Assembly: GCA_037968895.1 (NCBI GenBank)
Contig: JBBKWJ010000186.1
Span: 1-6,238 of the forward strand
Length of the DNA: 6,238 bases
Direction: 5' to 3'
From: JBBKWJ01 sp037968895
Lineage (GTDB): Bacteria > Actinomycetota > Acidimicrobiia > Acidimicrobiales > SZUA-35
Shown here piece by piece: positions 5,494 to 6,238 of this stretch (position 1 is the first letter of the stretch; each line of letters begins with the position of its first letter). The position numbers were made by a program, and so were the translations under genes. The notes below the pieces were generated by a model, which worked only from the letters and a program-made list of their open reading frames with translations, did no database searches and was not told where the DNA came from.

Positions 5494-5517
5494 CACCATA
5501 GGTGTTACCATATGGTC
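5494..5517 (+). promoter_or_regulatory. Operator-like repeats and -10 box of mazEF
   Basis: ACCATAGGT (5495-5503, within CACC-ATA-GGTG) and the perfect 10-bp palindrome ACCATATGGT (5507-5516) share ACCATA and are spaced 12 bp, about one helical turn. This is the layout of operators for RHH-type antitoxins. TACCAT (5506-5511) fits a -10 box and would start transcription at about 5518, the ATG chosen for mazE, so this gene too may be leaderless. I find no good -35 box, which weakens the promoter call. Confidence 0.5.
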
Positions 5518-5763
5518 ATGTCCCGACGTGAGGTTCTTGTCCAACTCGACGATGACCTGGTCGCGCAGCTCGACGATCTCGCCGCGAGGCTCGGAACCAA
5601 CCGATCCGAACTGCTCCGCCGTGGCGCCATGGCGGTCATCACAGCGCAGGACCTCTCAGCGTCAGACCGTGATCTGGTCGCTGCGTACCAGCGTCAGCCA
5701 CCGGATCCGGCGCTGATCCAATCGGCCCGCCGACTGGCGGCGAACACTGCGCCTGCGTGGTAG
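5518..5763 (+). CDS. mazE: MazE-type ribbon-helix-helix antitoxin, 81 aa
   Basis: Antitoxin of a mazEF-like module, related to the RHH-type MazE proteins of mycobacteria and not to the AbrB-fold MazE of E. coli. The DNA-binding part is at the N-terminus: strand REVLVQL (residues 4-10), helix DDLVAQLDDLAARLG (12-26), turn TNRS (27-30), helix ELLRRGAMAVI (31-41). The C-terminal tail (DLVAAYQRQPPDPALIQSARRLAANTAPAW) would wrap the toxin; the Y-x(4)-PPD segment is typical. Two starts are possible, ATG 5512 and ATG 5518. I prefer 5518 because the other lies inside the operator palindrome and because a -10-like box points to 5518. The open frame further upstream, back to 5341, crosses the 38-bp repeat and is not coding. 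The stop overlaps the toxin gene by seven bases. Confidence 0.87.
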   Translation: MSRREVLVQLDDDLVAQLDDLAARLGTNRSELLRRGAMAVITAQDLSASDRDLVAAYQRQPPDPALIQSARRLAANTAPAW

Positions 5764-6080
5764 CACGCACCGACATCTTCTGGGCTGATCTTGGTCCACC
5801 AGCCGGACGTCGCCCGGTCTGCGTTCTCACTCGAAACGCCGCCATCGCCGTGTTGACCTCGGTCACGTGCGCACCGATCACACGAACCATCCGCGGCATC
5901 CGCACCGAAGTCGAGATTGGGCCAGATCAAGGACTACCCGAGCCTTGCGTCATCACCTGCGACAATGTGATCACGGTGCCGATCGAGGATCTCGACCCCG
6001 AGCCCATCGGTCACCTCGATGAGATCGCACGAGCCGAACTCGACAGAGCGCTTCGATTCGCGCTCGACATCATCTACTGA
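5757..6080 (+). CDS. mazF: MazF/PemK-family endoribonuclease toxin, 107 aa
   Basis: MazF toxins cut RNA at short specific sequences in the cytoplasm and stop growth when the antitoxin is lost. The family blocks are in order: TDIFWADLGPPAGRRPVCVL (residues 5-24) with the conserved Arg of GRRPV, SVTCAPITRTIRGIRTEVEI (35-54) with the Thr of the PIT-T-IRG block used in catalysis by relatives, GLPEPCVITCDNVITVPIEDL (59-79), and a C-terminal helix ARAELDRALRFALDI. All expected elements are present and the length is normal, so it should be active. GTG 5757 overlaps the mazE stop (TAG 5761-5763), which gives translational coupling. The right 38-bp repeat begins nine bases after the TGA. Cleavage specificity cannot be read from the sequence. 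Confidence 0.92.
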   Translation: MVARTDIFWADLGPPAGRRPVCVLTRNAAIAVLTSVTCAPITRTIRGIRTEVEIGPDQGLPEPCVITCDNVITVPIEDLDPEPIGHLDEIARAELDRALRFALDIIY

Positions 6081-6088
6081 CCAGACCC

Positions 6089-6126
6089 TCGAGCGGCGTC
6101 CAGCATGGCAATGGCGCCACATATCG
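6089..6126 (+). repeat. 38-bp direct repeat, right copy
   Basis: Exact copy of 5402-5439 in the same orientation, starting eight bases after the mazF stop codon. The two copies enclose the complete mazEF operon with its operator and nothing else. The unit from one repeat start to the next is 687 bp. Beyond 6126 (to the window end at 6238) I see no gene or further copy. Confidence 0.92.
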
Positions 6127-6238
6127 ATGCTCCTATGTTTGTCAAGCGGGAAATTTGTGGTCGGTTGACGACATGCGGGGACACGACAGGGATGAGGCAC
6201 CCGTGATGGGGCCAGGCTCTTATTAGGTCATTCGCTTG

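Noticed and set aside
5341..5763. Longer form of mazE starting at 5341
   Set aside because: The extra 59 residues have no antitoxin character and would be translated from the 38-bp repeat and the operator region.
5402..6126. Integron gene cassette with attC sites
   Set aside because: The repeat has a short bulged stem but no standard core site (GTTRRRY) pair, it is identical at both ends, and no integron integrase is visible.
6127..6238. Start of an insertion sequence or another gene at the right edge
   Set aside because: Short open frames stop quickly and no terminal inverted repeat or transposase start can be recognised in the remaining 112 bases.

Overview
The window reads as accessory DNA from a moderately high-GC actinobacterium. 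The toxin-antitoxin families, GTG starts, apparently leaderless genes and a CCA-encoding tRNA all fit Actinomycetota; I cannot name a genus. No housekeeping gene is present. What is here is a cluster of small selfish or defence-type genes around a scar of site-specific integration in a tRNA gene.

Left part (1-2032): a toxin gene broken by a one-base frameshift (116-372) overlaps an intact ribbon-helix-helix antitoxin (369-641), so the antitoxin outlives its toxin. Convergent with it is a 424-residue protein (758-2032, minus strand) with a C-terminal SMI1/KNR4 (SUKH) domain, a fold common among immunity proteins of polymorphic toxins, and an unrecognised N-terminal half.

Middle (2033-3988): divergent from the SUKH gene is a 585-residue leucine-rich-repeat protein with 17 tandem 23-residue repeats (69 bp at the DNA level), capped by a C-terminal domain of about 145 residues that I do not recognise with certainty. 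Two hairpins follow its stop codon.

Integration scar (3989-4749): no convincing gene. It holds the 3' part of a tRNA-Arg(UCU) gene, from the anticodon loop through CCA (4402-4445), without the 5' half. Such a displaced tRNA tail is what an integrative element leaves at its far end, so DNA to its left is probably element and DNA to its right is probably the old chromosome or a second element. Doublets of TCCCRCA with an 11-bp period lie on both sides of the tail, and a long inverted repeat lies just left of it; they look like integrase arm sites or remnants of element ends.

Right part (4750-6238): two intact type II toxin-antitoxin modules stand back to back. The parDE-like operon (minus strand) has a perfect 19-bp palindrome over the -35 box of a promoter whose predicted start point is the parD ATG itself. 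The mazEF-like operon (plus strand) has its own operator-like repeats and is bracketed by a perfect 38-bp direct repeat (5402-5439 and 6089-6126), as if it were a discrete 687-bp cassette. No transposase or integrase is visible to explain it.

The best candidates for something new are the repeat-bracketed mazEF cassette, the architecture of the att scar, and the divergent SUKH / LRR gene pair.
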